Of a DNA stretch of 64,000 nucleotides, positions 9,135 through 17,285 are shown in pieces. A model generated the notes under the pieces. That model ran no database searches and was not told the origin of the DNA. It saw only the letters and a list, made by a program, of their open reading frames with translations. This stretch comes from Ignavibacteriota bacterium (GTDB taxonomy: Bacteria > Bacteroidota > Ignavibacteria > Ignavibacteriales > Melioribacteraceae): positions 496,001-560,000 of the forward strand of contig JADJGF010000001.1 in assembly GCA_016708125.1 (NCBI GenBank). Direction: 5' to 3'. The number at the start of each line of letters is the position of its first letter. Position 1 is the first letter of the stretch. The position numbers and the translations under genes are program-made.

Positions 9135-10382
9135 TTATTCTTCTTCTTCAAATTGACTTTTAATAATTTCAATAATTTCTTTTGCTTTTGCTTCGTCTAG
9201 TTCTTCGATTTCTTTTAATTTATCAACTCCGGCAGAAAGAACTTCAACTGCTGTATCAAATCTATTGTTAATAAGTAAATCAACAATGTCTGAACCCAAT
9301 TCTTCTCTTAAGCTTACCAATTCTATGTCATCTTCATATTCATCAAAATGTTTTTCTTCGCGGATAATTTCAATTTCATAACCTGTTAATTTTATCGCTA
9401 GTCTAATATTTACTCCGTTTCTTCCAACAAGTAATGAAACTTGATCGCTATCGGCTGTAACCGTGCAGCTTTTTTCATCTTCATCCAATTCTAATTGTTT
9501 TATTTTTGCTGGAGCAATTGCTCTTTGAATATAAATAATTGGATCATCGGAATAGTTAATTACATCAATATTTTCATTGCTTAATTCTCTAACTATTGCA
9601 TGAATTCTTACGCCTTTCATTCCAACGCAAGCGCCTACTGCATCAATTCTTGCATCGTGAGAAACAACGGAAACTTTTGCTCTTTCTCCGGGTTCTCTAG
9701 CAATATCTTTTATTTCTATAATTCCATCATAAATTTCCGGAATTTCAATTTCGAATAATCGTTTTAAGAAAAGATTATCTGCTCTTGAAATAACTATAAT
9801 AGGTCCGTTTGGAGTTTTCTTTATTTCTTTAATTACTGCACGGATTGTATCGCCTTTTCTATATTTTTCTCTAAGTATTTGTTCTGAGCGAGGCAAGATC
9901 AATTCGTTCTTATTATGGTTTACGAGAATATCATTTTTCCTAACTTGATAAATATCACCAACAACAATTTCGCCAATCATTTCTGAATATTCTTTATAAA
10001 CAATTTCTTTTTCAATTTCTCTAATTCTCTGATTCAAATTTTGTCGGGCAAGATTTATATGTCTTCTTCCAAAAGCGCTTAAATCAATTTTCTCAATAAA
10101 ATCTTCGCCTACTTCAAGTTCATCCTCGTTTCCTTTTGCGTTAACTTCATCAATACTAATTTCTGTATTTGGATCATTAACTTCCTCAACAATTTCTCTT
10201 TCGAGGAAAATTTCGATATCACCTTTATCCATGTTTACAACAACTTCAAACTTAGCTTCTTGACCATATTGTTTTTTAACAAGTACGCCAAAAACATCTT
10301 CTATAATTCCCCCGAGGACGTCTTTATCTAAACCTTTTTCTCTTACCATATAGGAAAACGATTCAACAATAGAACTATTCAT
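9135..10382 (-). CDS. nusA: Transcription termination/antitermination protein NusA
   Basis: A 415-residue RNA polymerase-associated factor that modulates pausing, termination and antitermination. It has the N-terminal RNA polymerase-binding domain, an S1 domain (about 135-200, including GEIVVGDIYQVRKNDILV), and two KH domains (REPGERAKVSVVSH, VGACVGMKGVRIHAIVREL, and later LLVGRNGVNIRLAIKLTGYEI, each a family hallmark). The C-terminus keeps one short helical repeat (TAVEVLSAGVDKLKEIEELD) and an acidic tail, as in groups without the long E. coli repeats. A good GGAGG ribosome site precedes the ATG. It sits between rimP and infB in the conserved operon. Confidence 0.96.
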   Translation of the reverse strand: MNSSIVESFSYMVREKGLDKDVLGGIIEDVFGVLVKKQYGQEAKFEVVVNMDKGDIEIFLEREIVEEVNDPNTEISIDEVNAKGNEDELEVGEDFIEKIDLSAFGRRHINLARQNLNQRIREIEKEIVYKEYSEMIGEIVVGDIYQVRKNDILVNHNKNELILPRSEQILREKYRKGDTIRAVIKEIKKTPNGPIIVISRADNLFLKRLFEIEIPEIYDGIIEIKDIAREPGERAKVSVVSHDARIDAVGACVGMKGVRIHAIVRELSNENIDVINYSDDPIIYIQRAIAPAKIKQLELDEDEKSCTVTADSDQVSLLVGRNGVNIRLAIKLTGYEIEIIREEKHFDEYEDDIELVSLREELGSDIVDLLINNRFDTAVEVLSAGVDKLKEIEELDEAKAKEIIEIIKSQFEEEE

Positions 10383-10399
10383 TTGTTAAGCCTCCATCA

Positions 10400-10843
10400 T
10401 CAAAAACTTATTTTTACTTTTGCTTTTTTAAGATTTTTATAATTTATTTTTAACTCTTCATTTTTAAACAAAAATGTTAATTCATCATTCTCAATTAGAA
10501 TTAACTTTGCTTCAATACTTTGAATTGCCGAACCATCGTCATAAGAAATTTTAAATTCTCTGTTAAGATGTTTATAAAACTGATCAAGATATTTTAGAGG
10601 TTCATCAGTTCCCGGCGAAGAAACAGTTAGATTATAATCATACTCAGAAAATTCCGATGTTTCTATTCTTGCTTTTACTTCTCGGCTAAATTCAGCGCAA
10701 AGATCGGTTGTAATTCCTTCTTTATTATCAATATAAATTTCAAAACTTGGCTTTTTATTACTTCCTCTAAATACCATATTTACAAGGAATAAACCGCGTT
10801 CGATTGCAATTTCTTGAACAATATTTTTTACTGTATTTTTCAT
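10400..10843 (-). CDS. rimP: Ribosome maturation factor RimP
   Basis: A protein of 147 residues that helps mature the 30S subunit. It shows the family's N-terminal alpha/beta domain (IVQEIAIERGLFLVNMVF), the DNKEGITTDLCAEFSREVK segment and the NLTVSSPGTDEPL motif, then an SH3-like C-terminal domain. An open frame extends 27 codons further upstream, but MKNTVKN at 10843 is the natural family start, and the extension would read through a GC-rich hairpin at 10864-10877. It leads the rimP-nusA-infB-rbfA-truB block. Autoregulation of this operon is known in E. coli; the hairpin in the leader is a possible control point here. Confidence 0.92.
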   Translation of the reverse strand: MKNTVKNIVQEIAIERGLFLVNMVFRGSNKKPSFEIYIDNKEGITTDLCAEFSREVKARIETSEFSEYDYNLTVSSPGTDEPLKYLDQFYKHLNREFKISYDDGSAIQSIEAKLILIENDELTFLFKNEELKINYKNLKKAKVKISF

Positions 10844-10863
10844 AATATATTTGAAACAAAAAT

Positions 10864-10877
10864 CGCCCTTACGGGCG
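10864..10877 (-). promoter_or_regulatory. GNRA-capped hairpin in the rimP leader
   Basis: Read on the minus strand, CGCCC and GGGCG pair perfectly around a GTAA loop, a GNRA tetraloop, and are followed by ATTTTTG. It lies 20 bases before the rimP start codon in otherwise AT-rich DNA. The U-rich tail makes a weak intrinsic terminator or attenuator possible; an mRNA-stability element is the other reading. Confidence 0.5.
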
Positions 10878-10988
10878 AAAATTAGACTGCAAAATTTAAC
10901 ATAAATATTACACAATTCCAACATTTATATAACGAATTGCAGATTTGTTAAATTACGTGATTATTATGTTTTTAAATTCTTCTCTTGC

Positions 10989-11080
10989 CTTAATCTTATT
11001 CTTAATCTTTATTTTGTTTATCTCATAAAAGGAAAATTATAATAAAGCAGAGTAAGAAAAAGATTAAGAGTATGATTAAG
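10989..11080. repeat. Intergenic 22-bp inverted repeat
   Basis: The arms at 10989-11010 and 11059-11080 are reverse complements at most positions: both contain CTTAATC, a variable five-base centre, and CTTAATCTTT. They are separated by 48 bp and lie between proC and rimP. The pattern could be a decayed non-autonomous element or a long-loop hairpin. No open frame lies between the arms. Confidence 0.5.
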
Positions 11081-11112
11081 AAAAAAAACTATGTCAAGAT
11101 TTTCGAAAAAAA

Positions 11113-11928
11113 CTAATCATTATTTGCATAAATTTTTTGTGCTTTCTCTGCCGCAGTAACAATTCCTTTTATCATTGATGAACTAAATCCGTTATGCTCC
11201 ATTTGATTCAAACCGGAAATTGTAATTCCCTGCGGAGTTGTAACTTTATCAATTTCGCGTTCGGGATGTTTTCCTTCTTTGAGCAGCATTGATGAAGCGC
11301 CTTTTGCTGTTTGCGCCGCCATTATTAAAGCCTCATGTGCATGAAATCCAATTTCAATTCCTCCTTGTGAAGCTGCGCGAACTGCGCGTAAGAAAAACGC
11401 TGTTCCGCAAGCACATAATGCAGTTGCGGCTCCCATCAAATCTTCATTAATTTGAATTGTTTTTCCGACTGAATCAAAAATTTGTTTTGCAATTTTTACA
11501 GATTCAACATCTTTTTCATCTGCGCAAATGCACGTCATTGATTCCTGAATTGCAATTGCTGTATTCGGCATAACTCTCACAACCGGAACTTCGCTAGCCA
11601 AATGTTTTTTAATTTGCTTGATTGAAGCACCGGAAACTACCGACATTACAATATGTTTTTCCGGCTGAATTGCTGATTTTATATCTTCCAAAACAACATT
11701 TAATTGCTGAGGAGTAACGGCAAGAATAATAATTTCTGATTGTGATACAGCTTTTTTATTTTCTGTTGTTGTCTTAAAACCAAGATTTTTAAACTCTTCA
11801 AAATCTTCCGATTTTCTCTTAGTTAAATAAATATTACTTGGTTTATAATTTGATTTTACTAATCCATTTGCAATTGCAGAGCCAATATTTCCGCAACCAA
11901 TAATTGAAATAACTTTTTTAACACTCAT
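11113..11928 (-). CDS. proC: Pyrroline-5-carboxylate reductase
   Basis: A 271-residue enzyme for the last step of proline synthesis, reducing pyrroline-5-carboxylate with NAD(P)H. The Rossmann motif IGCGNIGSAIANGL opens the protein; the middle has VMPNTAIAIQESMT and the C-terminal dimer domain has CGTAFFLRAVRAA and the signature VTTPQGITISGL. The frame is open 30 codons further upstream, but the start at 11928 has AGAGGA eight bases before it and matches the family N-terminus, so the extension is rejected. It is separated from the rimP operon by 269 bp holding repeats. Confidence 0.95.
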   Translation of the reverse strand: MSVKKVISIIGCGNIGSAIANGLVKSNYKPSNIYLTKRKSEDFEEFKNLGFKTTTENKKAVSQSEIIILAVTPQQLNVVLEDIKSAIQPEKHIVMSVVSGASIKQIKKHLASEVPVVRVMPNTAIAIQESMTCICADEKDVESVKIAKQIFDSVGKTIQINEDLMGAATALCACGTAFFLRAVRAASQGGIEIGFHAHEALIMAAQTAKGASSMLLKEGKHPEREIDKVTTPQGITISGLNQMEHNGFSSSMIKGIVTAAEKAQKIYANND

Positions 11929-12047
11929 TTTTATCCTCTTAAATTTCACTTTTAATTTACACAAAAAAATAAAATTTGTTGATTCAAAAGATTTACTGAA
12001 ACTAATTTTTTTGATCAAATGAAAATTTTATACAGTGAAATTAATTT

Positions 12048-13175
12048 TTAAATCAATTTGGAAATTATTTCATCGCAAATAATATATCCTTTTTTTGTGC
12101 AGAAAATTAAATCATCATTTTGTTTTAGATAATTTTCTTTAACAAAATTGTCAATAATATTCTTTTTTTCAAGAATCCAACTTTTAGAATATTTTGTAAT
12201 TTCAGAAATTTTGATTCCATTACTTCTTAAAGCCAGCATTACAAATTCATCTAACATTTGATTTTGCGAAAGAATTTCAAAACCCCTTTTTGCATTATGA
12301 TTCAATTTGATTTCAGCAATATATTTGTTAAGACTTGAATAATTCCACCATCTTTCTCCATTTACAAAAGAATGAGCAGCGGTTCCGAAGCCAATGTAAT
12401 CTTTATATTCCCAATAAAATTTATTGTGTAAACATTCAAAACCCGGTTTAGCAAAATTTGAAATTTCGTATTGAATAAAATTTTTACTCGTCAAAAAATC
12501 CATTGTATATTGATAAAGTTCGGCATCATATTTTTCAGAAGCCATTTTAACTTTTCCATCTAAAACTAATTTATTTAAAATAGTACCTTTTTCTAAAATT
12601 AAACTATACGCAGAAATATGTTTGATCGGCAGATTTACCGCAATATTTAAATTTTCTTCCCAAGTTTTTTTTGTTTGATTTGGAAGATTAAAAATTAAAT
12701 CAATGTTGATATTTTCAATTCCAATTTCTGTAGAATTTTCAACAGTTTCAATTGCAGTTTTTTTATCATGAATTCTTGTAAGAAATTTCAATTCACTTTC
12801 ATCAAAAGTTTGTATGCCGATGCTTATCCGGTTAATTCCACTTTTTTTGAAATCAAGCAATTTTATTTTATCAACTGTTCCAGGATTTGTTTCTAAAGTG
12901 ATTTCAACATTTTCAGCAATGATGAAATTCTTGAAAATTTCATTAATAATTTCTCCGATATAATTTGGAGCCATAAAAGACGGAGTTCCTCCGCCAAAAA
13001 ATATTGAGTTTACAATTCTATCTTGAGAATATTTTTCGGCGTAAAATTTTATTTCTAGTTTTAATGATTTTAAATATTCTTCAACATTTTCATAATTAAT
13101 GAGTGAATAAAAATCACAATAAATACATTTGTGATCACAGAAAGGAATATGAATATAAATTGCCGTGTTTTTCAA
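12048..13175 (-). CDS. hemW: Radical SAM heme chaperone HemW
   Basis: This 375-residue radical SAM protein resembles coproporphyrinogen III oxidase HemN but belongs to the HemW group, which binds heme for delivery to target proteins. The cluster ligands are in CDHKCIYC (C13, C17, C20), lacking the extra cysteine of true HemN; FFGGGTPSF, ISIGIQTF and NIDLIFNLP follow. A HemW C-terminal domain is present (HNKFYWEYKDYIGFG, WWNYSSLNKY). The start is TTG at 13175, since no ATG lies before the conserved IYIHIPFC. No ribosome site is obvious. It was long annotated as oxygen-independent coproporphyrinogen oxidase in many genomes; that reading is less likely. Confidence 0.9.
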   Translation of the reverse strand: MKNTAIYIHIPFCDHKCIYCDFYSLINYENVEEYLKSLKLEIKFYAEKYSQDRIVNSIFFGGGTPSFMAPNYIGEIINEIFKNFIIAENVEITLETNPGTVDKIKLLDFKKSGINRISIGIQTFDESELKFLTRIHDKKTAIETVENSTEIGIENINIDLIFNLPNQTKKTWEENLNIAVNLPIKHISAYSLILEKGTILNKLVLDGKVKMASEKYDAELYQYTMDFLTSKNFIQYEISNFAKPGFECLHNKFYWEYKDYIGFGTAAHSFVNGERWWNYSSLNKYIAEIKLNHNAKRGFEILSQNQMLDEFVMLALRSNGIKISEITKYSKSWILEKKNIIDNFVKENYLKQNDDLIFCTKKGYIICDEIISKLI

Positions 13176-13203
13176 TTTGAAAATTGTAAATAATTTGGAA
13201 TGT

Positions 13204-13209
13204 ATTATA
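13204..13209 (-). promoter_or_regulatory. Possible -10 element for hemW
   Basis: On the minus strand a perfect TATAAT lies 28 bases before the hemW TTG and just after the terminator of the lipoprotein gene. A -35 box is not convincing. Position between a terminator and a gene start is the main support. Confidence 0.3.
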
Positions 13210-13240
13210 ACAAACTTTGAGGAATAATTCTGGTAAGAAA

Positions 13241-13264
13241 AAAGAGGACTATTTCTAGTCCTCT
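13241..13264 (-). terminator. Intrinsic terminator of the lipoprotein gene
   Basis: On the minus strand AGAGGACT and AGTCCTCT pair perfectly around a six-base loop (13251-13256) and are followed by TTTTTTC. It begins ten bases after the stop of the gene at 13275. Confidence 0.85.
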
Positions 13265-13274
13265 CAAAAAATAT

Positions 13275-13823
13275 TTAAAGCTCTACTGCGGCTTCAATTA
13301 CAATTTCTACTCTTCCGGTTAACTGATATGGAGTTGTTGTTCCGGTAATATCTGAAATTGTTAAACTTGAATTGAAACATTGATCATTATCATTTTCACT
13401 CAATAATTCGAGGTAATCATTTAACGCTTGAATTTCAGATTCGGTTAATTCTAACGTAAATGGTTTATCAATATTATCTGCAGCCTTATAATTATTTAAA
13501 ACTACAGAAAATATTATGTTACCAAATTGATCAGAAAGTTGAACATTTATATCTCCCTGTAATCCTGCAGAAGCGCTTTCAGTCCAATAAGCTGCGGAAA
13601 GATAAGTTGCAGATTGAACTTTATCTTGATTTTCACGCCACTTTTCATAATCAGAAAGACAGAAATTTTCCGATTCTGAAATTGTTGTATTATTTCCGGA
13701 TGTTGAAAAATTTACAACGATAGGAATATTTACCGGAAGATTATTTAATTCATCACATCCGCCGGAAAATGAAATTCCGATTAAAAAAGTTAGTAATAAA
13801 AATTTGCTGATTATATTTTTCAT
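13275..13823 (-). CDS. Putative lipoprotein, unknown function
   Basis: A 182-residue protein with a lipoprotein signal: a lysine-bearing start, a hydrophobic stretch (FLLLTFLIGISF) and the lipobox SGGC with the cysteine at residue 23. The mature part is acidic and predicted to be mostly beta strand; NIPIVVNFSTSGN and the closing GRVEIVIEAAVEL suggest a small beta-sandwich domain. I do not recognise a family. It lies 11 bp after the envelope protein gene at 13835 in the same direction and is closed by a clear terminator, so the two form one unit. Confidence 0.75.
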   Translation of the reverse strand: MKNIISKFLLLTFLIGISFSGGCDELNNLPVNIPIVVNFSTSGNNTTISESENFCLSDYEKWRENQDKVQSATYLSAAYWTESASAGLQGDINVQLSDQFGNIIFSVVLNNYKAADNIDKPFTLELTESEIQALNDYLELLSENDNDQCFNSSLTISDITGTTTPYQLTGRVEIVIEAAVEL

Positions 13824-13834
13824 TTTATTTCTCC

Positions 13835-14695
13835 TTAAAATACAAAGTTTAAGCCGGCGACAAATGCTGTTTGTGAACCAACGTTTACATCGGCATTAAT
13901 TACAAATATTGCTAATCTTAGTGCTGCGCCTAATGTTAATCGGATATTATTTTCACCTTCCAAATCAACTTTTAATTTATCGTCTTCAAAAACTCCTTCC
14001 AAATCATCACCTGTAAAAGTATATTCAATATCCATTGTAGTTTTTTCGTATTGAAGTCCGCCGTATAGAATTGCAATTCCAAATGATTTACTAACGTGAG
14101 CGTTAAACGCCATATTTGTTGTTGAAATATCAAGATCAGCAGAAGCAATAGATAATTTATTATACATTGCTTGAACTGCAATATCAACCGGACAAAGTGG
14201 AATATATTGACTAATACTGTGTTTTAAAGCTCCGCCAAGCAAATCAATTTTTACATCTTCAACTTCCGTTTCCGGTACAAATCTTAACATAATTTCTGTT
14301 CCTAAAGCACTTAATGCAATTTGTGGAATTGCTGCCGGAACCGATGTTTGATTAACTCCGGGAGGATAAACTAAATAGCCTTCTGTTTCCGGAACCGCCG
14401 CTCCTTTTTCACCAAAAAATGTTGCTGTTTCTGTTCCGTCTTCAAGTTTAAATGTTCGTTGGTCTTCGGGAATCATAATCATCATTCCGATAAAACTTAA
14501 TTTAAACCCGAATATTTTTGAAACATCTGCTGAAAAATATCCGCCGGAATTTAAATATGTGCCGGTCCATGTTGCCAAAGGTGTTGAATAACCTTTTTGC
14601 AAATCTTCCGAAAGTTCATTAATTCGGTCTTCAAATTGAGCTTGGGTTTGAATTGAAAATAAAATAATTAATAATGGGAATATTACTTTTTTCAT
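13835..14695 (-). CDS. Probable outer-membrane protein (DUF6588-like)
   Basis: A 286-residue protein with a Sec signal peptide (MKKVIFPLLIILFSIQTQAQ). The mature protein has alternating strands such as AFNAHVSKSFGIAILYGGLQYE, split by short turns, and ends in VAGLNFVF, with the terminal aromatic residue common to outer-membrane barrels. The segment with STPLATWTGTYLNSGGYFS followed by FGFKLSFIGM resembles the DUF6588 family of Bacteroidota; that is recalled, not searched. Function is unknown. It is co-directional with the lipoprotein gene 11 bp downstream. Confidence 0.7.
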   Translation of the reverse strand: MKKVIFPLLIILFSIQTQAQFEDRINELSEDLQKGYSTPLATWTGTYLNSGGYFSADVSKIFGFKLSFIGMMIMIPEDQRTFKLEDGTETATFFGEKGAAVPETEGYLVYPPGVNQTSVPAAIPQIALSALGTEIMLRFVPETEVEDVKIDLLGGALKHSISQYIPLCPVDIAVQAMYNKLSIASADLDISTTNMAFNAHVSKSFGIAILYGGLQYEKTTMDIEYTFTGDDLEGVFEDDKLKVDLEGENNIRLTLGAALRLAIFVINADVNVGSQTAFVAGLNFVF

Positions 14696-14834
14696 CTATT
14701 ACTCCCCCTTTGGTTTGTTTGTAAAATTGATTTTTATTGATAATAGTTGTTTCTAATTTAATGAATTACAGATAATGTGCAACATAAAAGTATTGCCAAG
14801 TATTATCGAATAAATTTATAAGAATATAATATCA

Positions 14835-16544
14835 TCAATTTCTAATGTTTGAAATTAACTCTTTTGCCGCATCAATATTATTTTGAGTTATTTTTTCGCC
14901 GCTTAATAATTTTGCAATTTCAGTAATTCTATTTTCCGGATTAAGTGAAATTAATTTGCTAATTACGCGTTCGCCTTTTATTTCTTTTTCAACAGAAAAA
15001 TGTTGATTTGCAAAAGCTGCAATCTGCGGCAAATGTGTTATGGAAATTATTTGATGTGATTGAGAAAGTTCACTTAAAACTTTTCCAACTTTTTGAGCAA
15101 TTCTTCCGCTAACGCCCGTATCAATTTCATCAAAAATTAATAACGGCAATTTTTCTGTGTTTGCAAGAACACTTTTAATTGCAAGCATAACACGTGAAAT
15201 TTCTCCTCCAGAAGCAATTTTGGATAGCGGTTTTAAATCTTCGCCTAAGTTTGTGGAAATATAAAATTCAACAATATCAATTCCGTTATTTTGCAGATTT
15301 ATTTTGTGAGAATTTAGATTTATATAATTTTCTGAAGTTACATTTTTATCAAAACTAAAATCAATTTTAAATTTGGAATCATTAATCCCAAGGAAACTAA
15401 GCATTTTTACAATTTCTTTCTCAATTTTCCCGGATTCTTTTTTTCGTTTTTCACTAATTTTTTGCGAAACATTTTTAATTTTTTCTCTAATTAAATTTAC
15501 TTCTTTTGATAAACTTTCAATTTTATCGGAAAAATTTTCGGCAATATTTAATTCTTCTTCAATTCTATTTTTATGAAGAAGTACATTTTCTAAAGTTCCG
15601 CCGTATTTTTTCTTAAGCAAATAAATTGCTCCGGATCTGGCTCGTAATTCTTCAATTTTTTCGGGATCAATATCAATTTTATCTTTATAATCTCTTGTAA
15701 AATGTGCAATATCTTTCAGCAATTCCAACGCGGAATTTGCATCATCAAACTTTGGAATAAAACTTTCATCAATTTTTTTTAAGTCATCAATTTTATTTTT
15801 AATTTCCGTAAGAATTTCAAAAACGGAATTTTCATCATCATAAAGTGAAGAATAAATTTGGGATGAAGTTTCAAAAAGTTTTTCGGAATTTTCTAAAATT
15901 AAAAGTTCTTTTTCAATATTTACATCTTCATTTTCTACGGGAGAAACCGCATTAATTTCCTTTAACTGAAATTGATAAAGTTCGGCTTTTTCTTTAAGAT
16001 TTTTTTCGTTTGATTTTAGCGTATTTATTTGCGATAAAATTCCGGAAAGCTGTTTTTTTAGATTTGTAAATTCGATAAATTCATTTTCCAAATCGCAGAA
16101 TTCATCAAGAAAATCAATGTGAGTTTCATTTCTTAAAAGCGATTGATGATCATGCTGCCCGTGAAGGTCTATCAACAAATTTCCAATTTGCTTTACAAAA
16201 GTAAGCTGAACCGGAGAATCATTAACAAAACATCTATTTGTACCTTTTACGGAAATTTCCCTTCTTAAAATTAATTCAGCAGTATTTTCAATTTCATTTT
16301 CTTCCAATAATTTTGATACTTTTTTATTGCTGCCGATTTCAAAAATTCCTTCAATTACGGATTTTTCCGCACCTTTTCTAACAGTTTCCGAAGAAGCTCT
16401 TTCACCGAGCAGCAAACTAAGCGCACCAATTAAAATTGATTTTCCCGCGCCAGTTTCGCCGGTAATAATATTTAATCCGCTGCCAAAATTAACATGGATT
16501 TTTTCAATCAGCGCGTAATCTTTTATTTCCAATGAAGTTAGCAT
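14835..16544 (-). CDS. recN: DNA repair protein RecN
   Basis: A 569-residue SMC-like ATPase that acts at double-strand breaks. Walker A is GETGAGKS at about residues 29-36; a long coiled-coil centre follows with the DLHGQHDHQSLL motif typical of RecN; the C-terminal half has the signature IASGGEISRVMLA and Walker B LLIFDEIDTGVSG, then ITHLPQIAA. The frame begins two codons earlier with TTG at 16550, but ATG at 16544 begins the family sequence MLTSLEIKDYALIE and is preferred. A perfect 15-bp palindrome about 40 bases upstream may be an operator, which would suit a damage-regulated gene. Confidence 0.96.
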   Translation of the reverse strand: MLTSLEIKDYALIEKIHVNFGSGLNIITGETGAGKSILIGALSLLLGERASSETVRKGAEKSVIEGIFEIGSNKKVSKLLEENEIENTAELILRREISVKGTNRCFVNDSPVQLTFVKQIGNLLIDLHGQHDHQSLLRNETHIDFLDEFCDLENEFIEFTNLKKQLSGILSQINTLKSNEKNLKEKAELYQFQLKEINAVSPVENEDVNIEKELLILENSEKLFETSSQIYSSLYDDENSVFEILTEIKNKIDDLKKIDESFIPKFDDANSALELLKDIAHFTRDYKDKIDIDPEKIEELRARSGAIYLLKKKYGGTLENVLLHKNRIEEELNIAENFSDKIESLSKEVNLIREKIKNVSQKISEKRKKESGKIEKEIVKMLSFLGINDSKFKIDFSFDKNVTSENYINLNSHKINLQNNGIDIVEFYISTNLGEDLKPLSKIASGGEISRVMLAIKSVLANTEKLPLLIFDEIDTGVSGRIAQKVGKVLSELSQSHQIISITHLPQIAAFANQHFSVEKEIKGERVISKLISLNPENRITEIAKLLSGEKITQNNIDAAKELISNIRN

Positions 16545-16585
16545 ATGCAATAATATTACTTGTTTACATCACTTCAAAATTAGTG

Positions 16586-16600
16586 ATATTACGGTAATAT
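16586..16600. promoter_or_regulatory. Palindromic operator candidate upstream of recN
   Basis: ATATTAC and GTAATAT flank a single central G, a perfect odd palindrome 41-56 bases before the recN start. It resembles neither the E. coli nor the Bacillus LexA box. The position in the promoter region of a typically damage-inducible gene is the only functional hint. Confidence 0.35.
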
Positions 16601-16686
16601 TAAAAGTAACTTGCTTTTAAATACAAAAGAGATTAAGTTAGTAATCCTTTTATGAAAGTTTTTGTTCTTTTAACATAGATTTTGAT

Positions 16687-16759
<73 letters not shown>

Positions 16760-16764
16760 CAACG

Positions 16765-16797
16765 AAAGCCTTAATTTAACAAAATTAGGGCTTTTTT
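16765..16797 (+). terminator. Intrinsic terminator after tRNA-fMet
   Basis: AAAGCCTTAATTT pairs with AAATTAGGGCTTT (one G-T wobble) and runs into a T-tract, six bases after the tRNA end. Confidence 0.85.
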
Positions 16798-16934
16798 ATT
16801 TTATGGAAATATTTTATTTATTCTATTTGCATAATCAAAAGTGATGAAGGTTTTGTTTATAAATTTTTATTATTTTTAAAAGAGTTTTCTTCTACATAAA
16901 AATAAAGTCAAATCAAGTTTCTTAAGGGGGAATT

Positions 16935-17264
16935 TTGGATAGGCTTTCCGAAGAATTGAATACGATTAAAACAAATAATAAAAAATATATTCTAATTTTA
17001 GTTTTTTTTATTGTAGTGTATTCGGCATTTATACAATATGATGTTCATTTTGCTTACCATGTAATTTTTATTTTTGGCGCTGCATTTCTAACAATTGGAT
17101 ATGATAAAATTGAAAAGGAACTTGCCACGGTTAAAATGAAAAATTTTTATATTAAAGCTAAATTATCATATAAAATTGATGAGATTGATAATACAATAAA
17201 TAAAAATAAAGATGATTTTGATAAGAAAGTTTTGCAGAATATTTTAGAGGAAATTCAGCTGTAA
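16935..17264 (+). CDS. Small membrane protein, unknown function
   Basis: A 109-residue protein with two adjacent hydrophobic segments (about 20-37, YILILVFFIVVYSAFI, and 42-57, HVIFIFGAAFLTIGY) and a charged, probably coiled C-terminus rich in lysine and isoleucine. I do not recognise a family. The start is TTG at 16935: AAGGGGG stands four bases before it, and there is no in-frame ATG before the first membrane span. It lies alone between the initiator tRNA and the convergent uup gene. Confidence 0.65.
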   Translation: MDRLSEELNTIKTNNKKYILILVFFIVVYSAFIQYDVHFAYHVIFIFGAAFLTIGYDKIEKELATVKMKNFYIKAKLSYKIDEIDNTINKNKDDFDKKVLQNILEEIQL

Positions 17265-17285
17265 AAGAAAGTTAAATGTAAATTT

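Noticed and set aside
10844..10924. Longer N-terminus for rimP
   Set aside because: The extra 27 codons read through the GNRA hairpin and do not match the family; MKNTVKN is the natural start.
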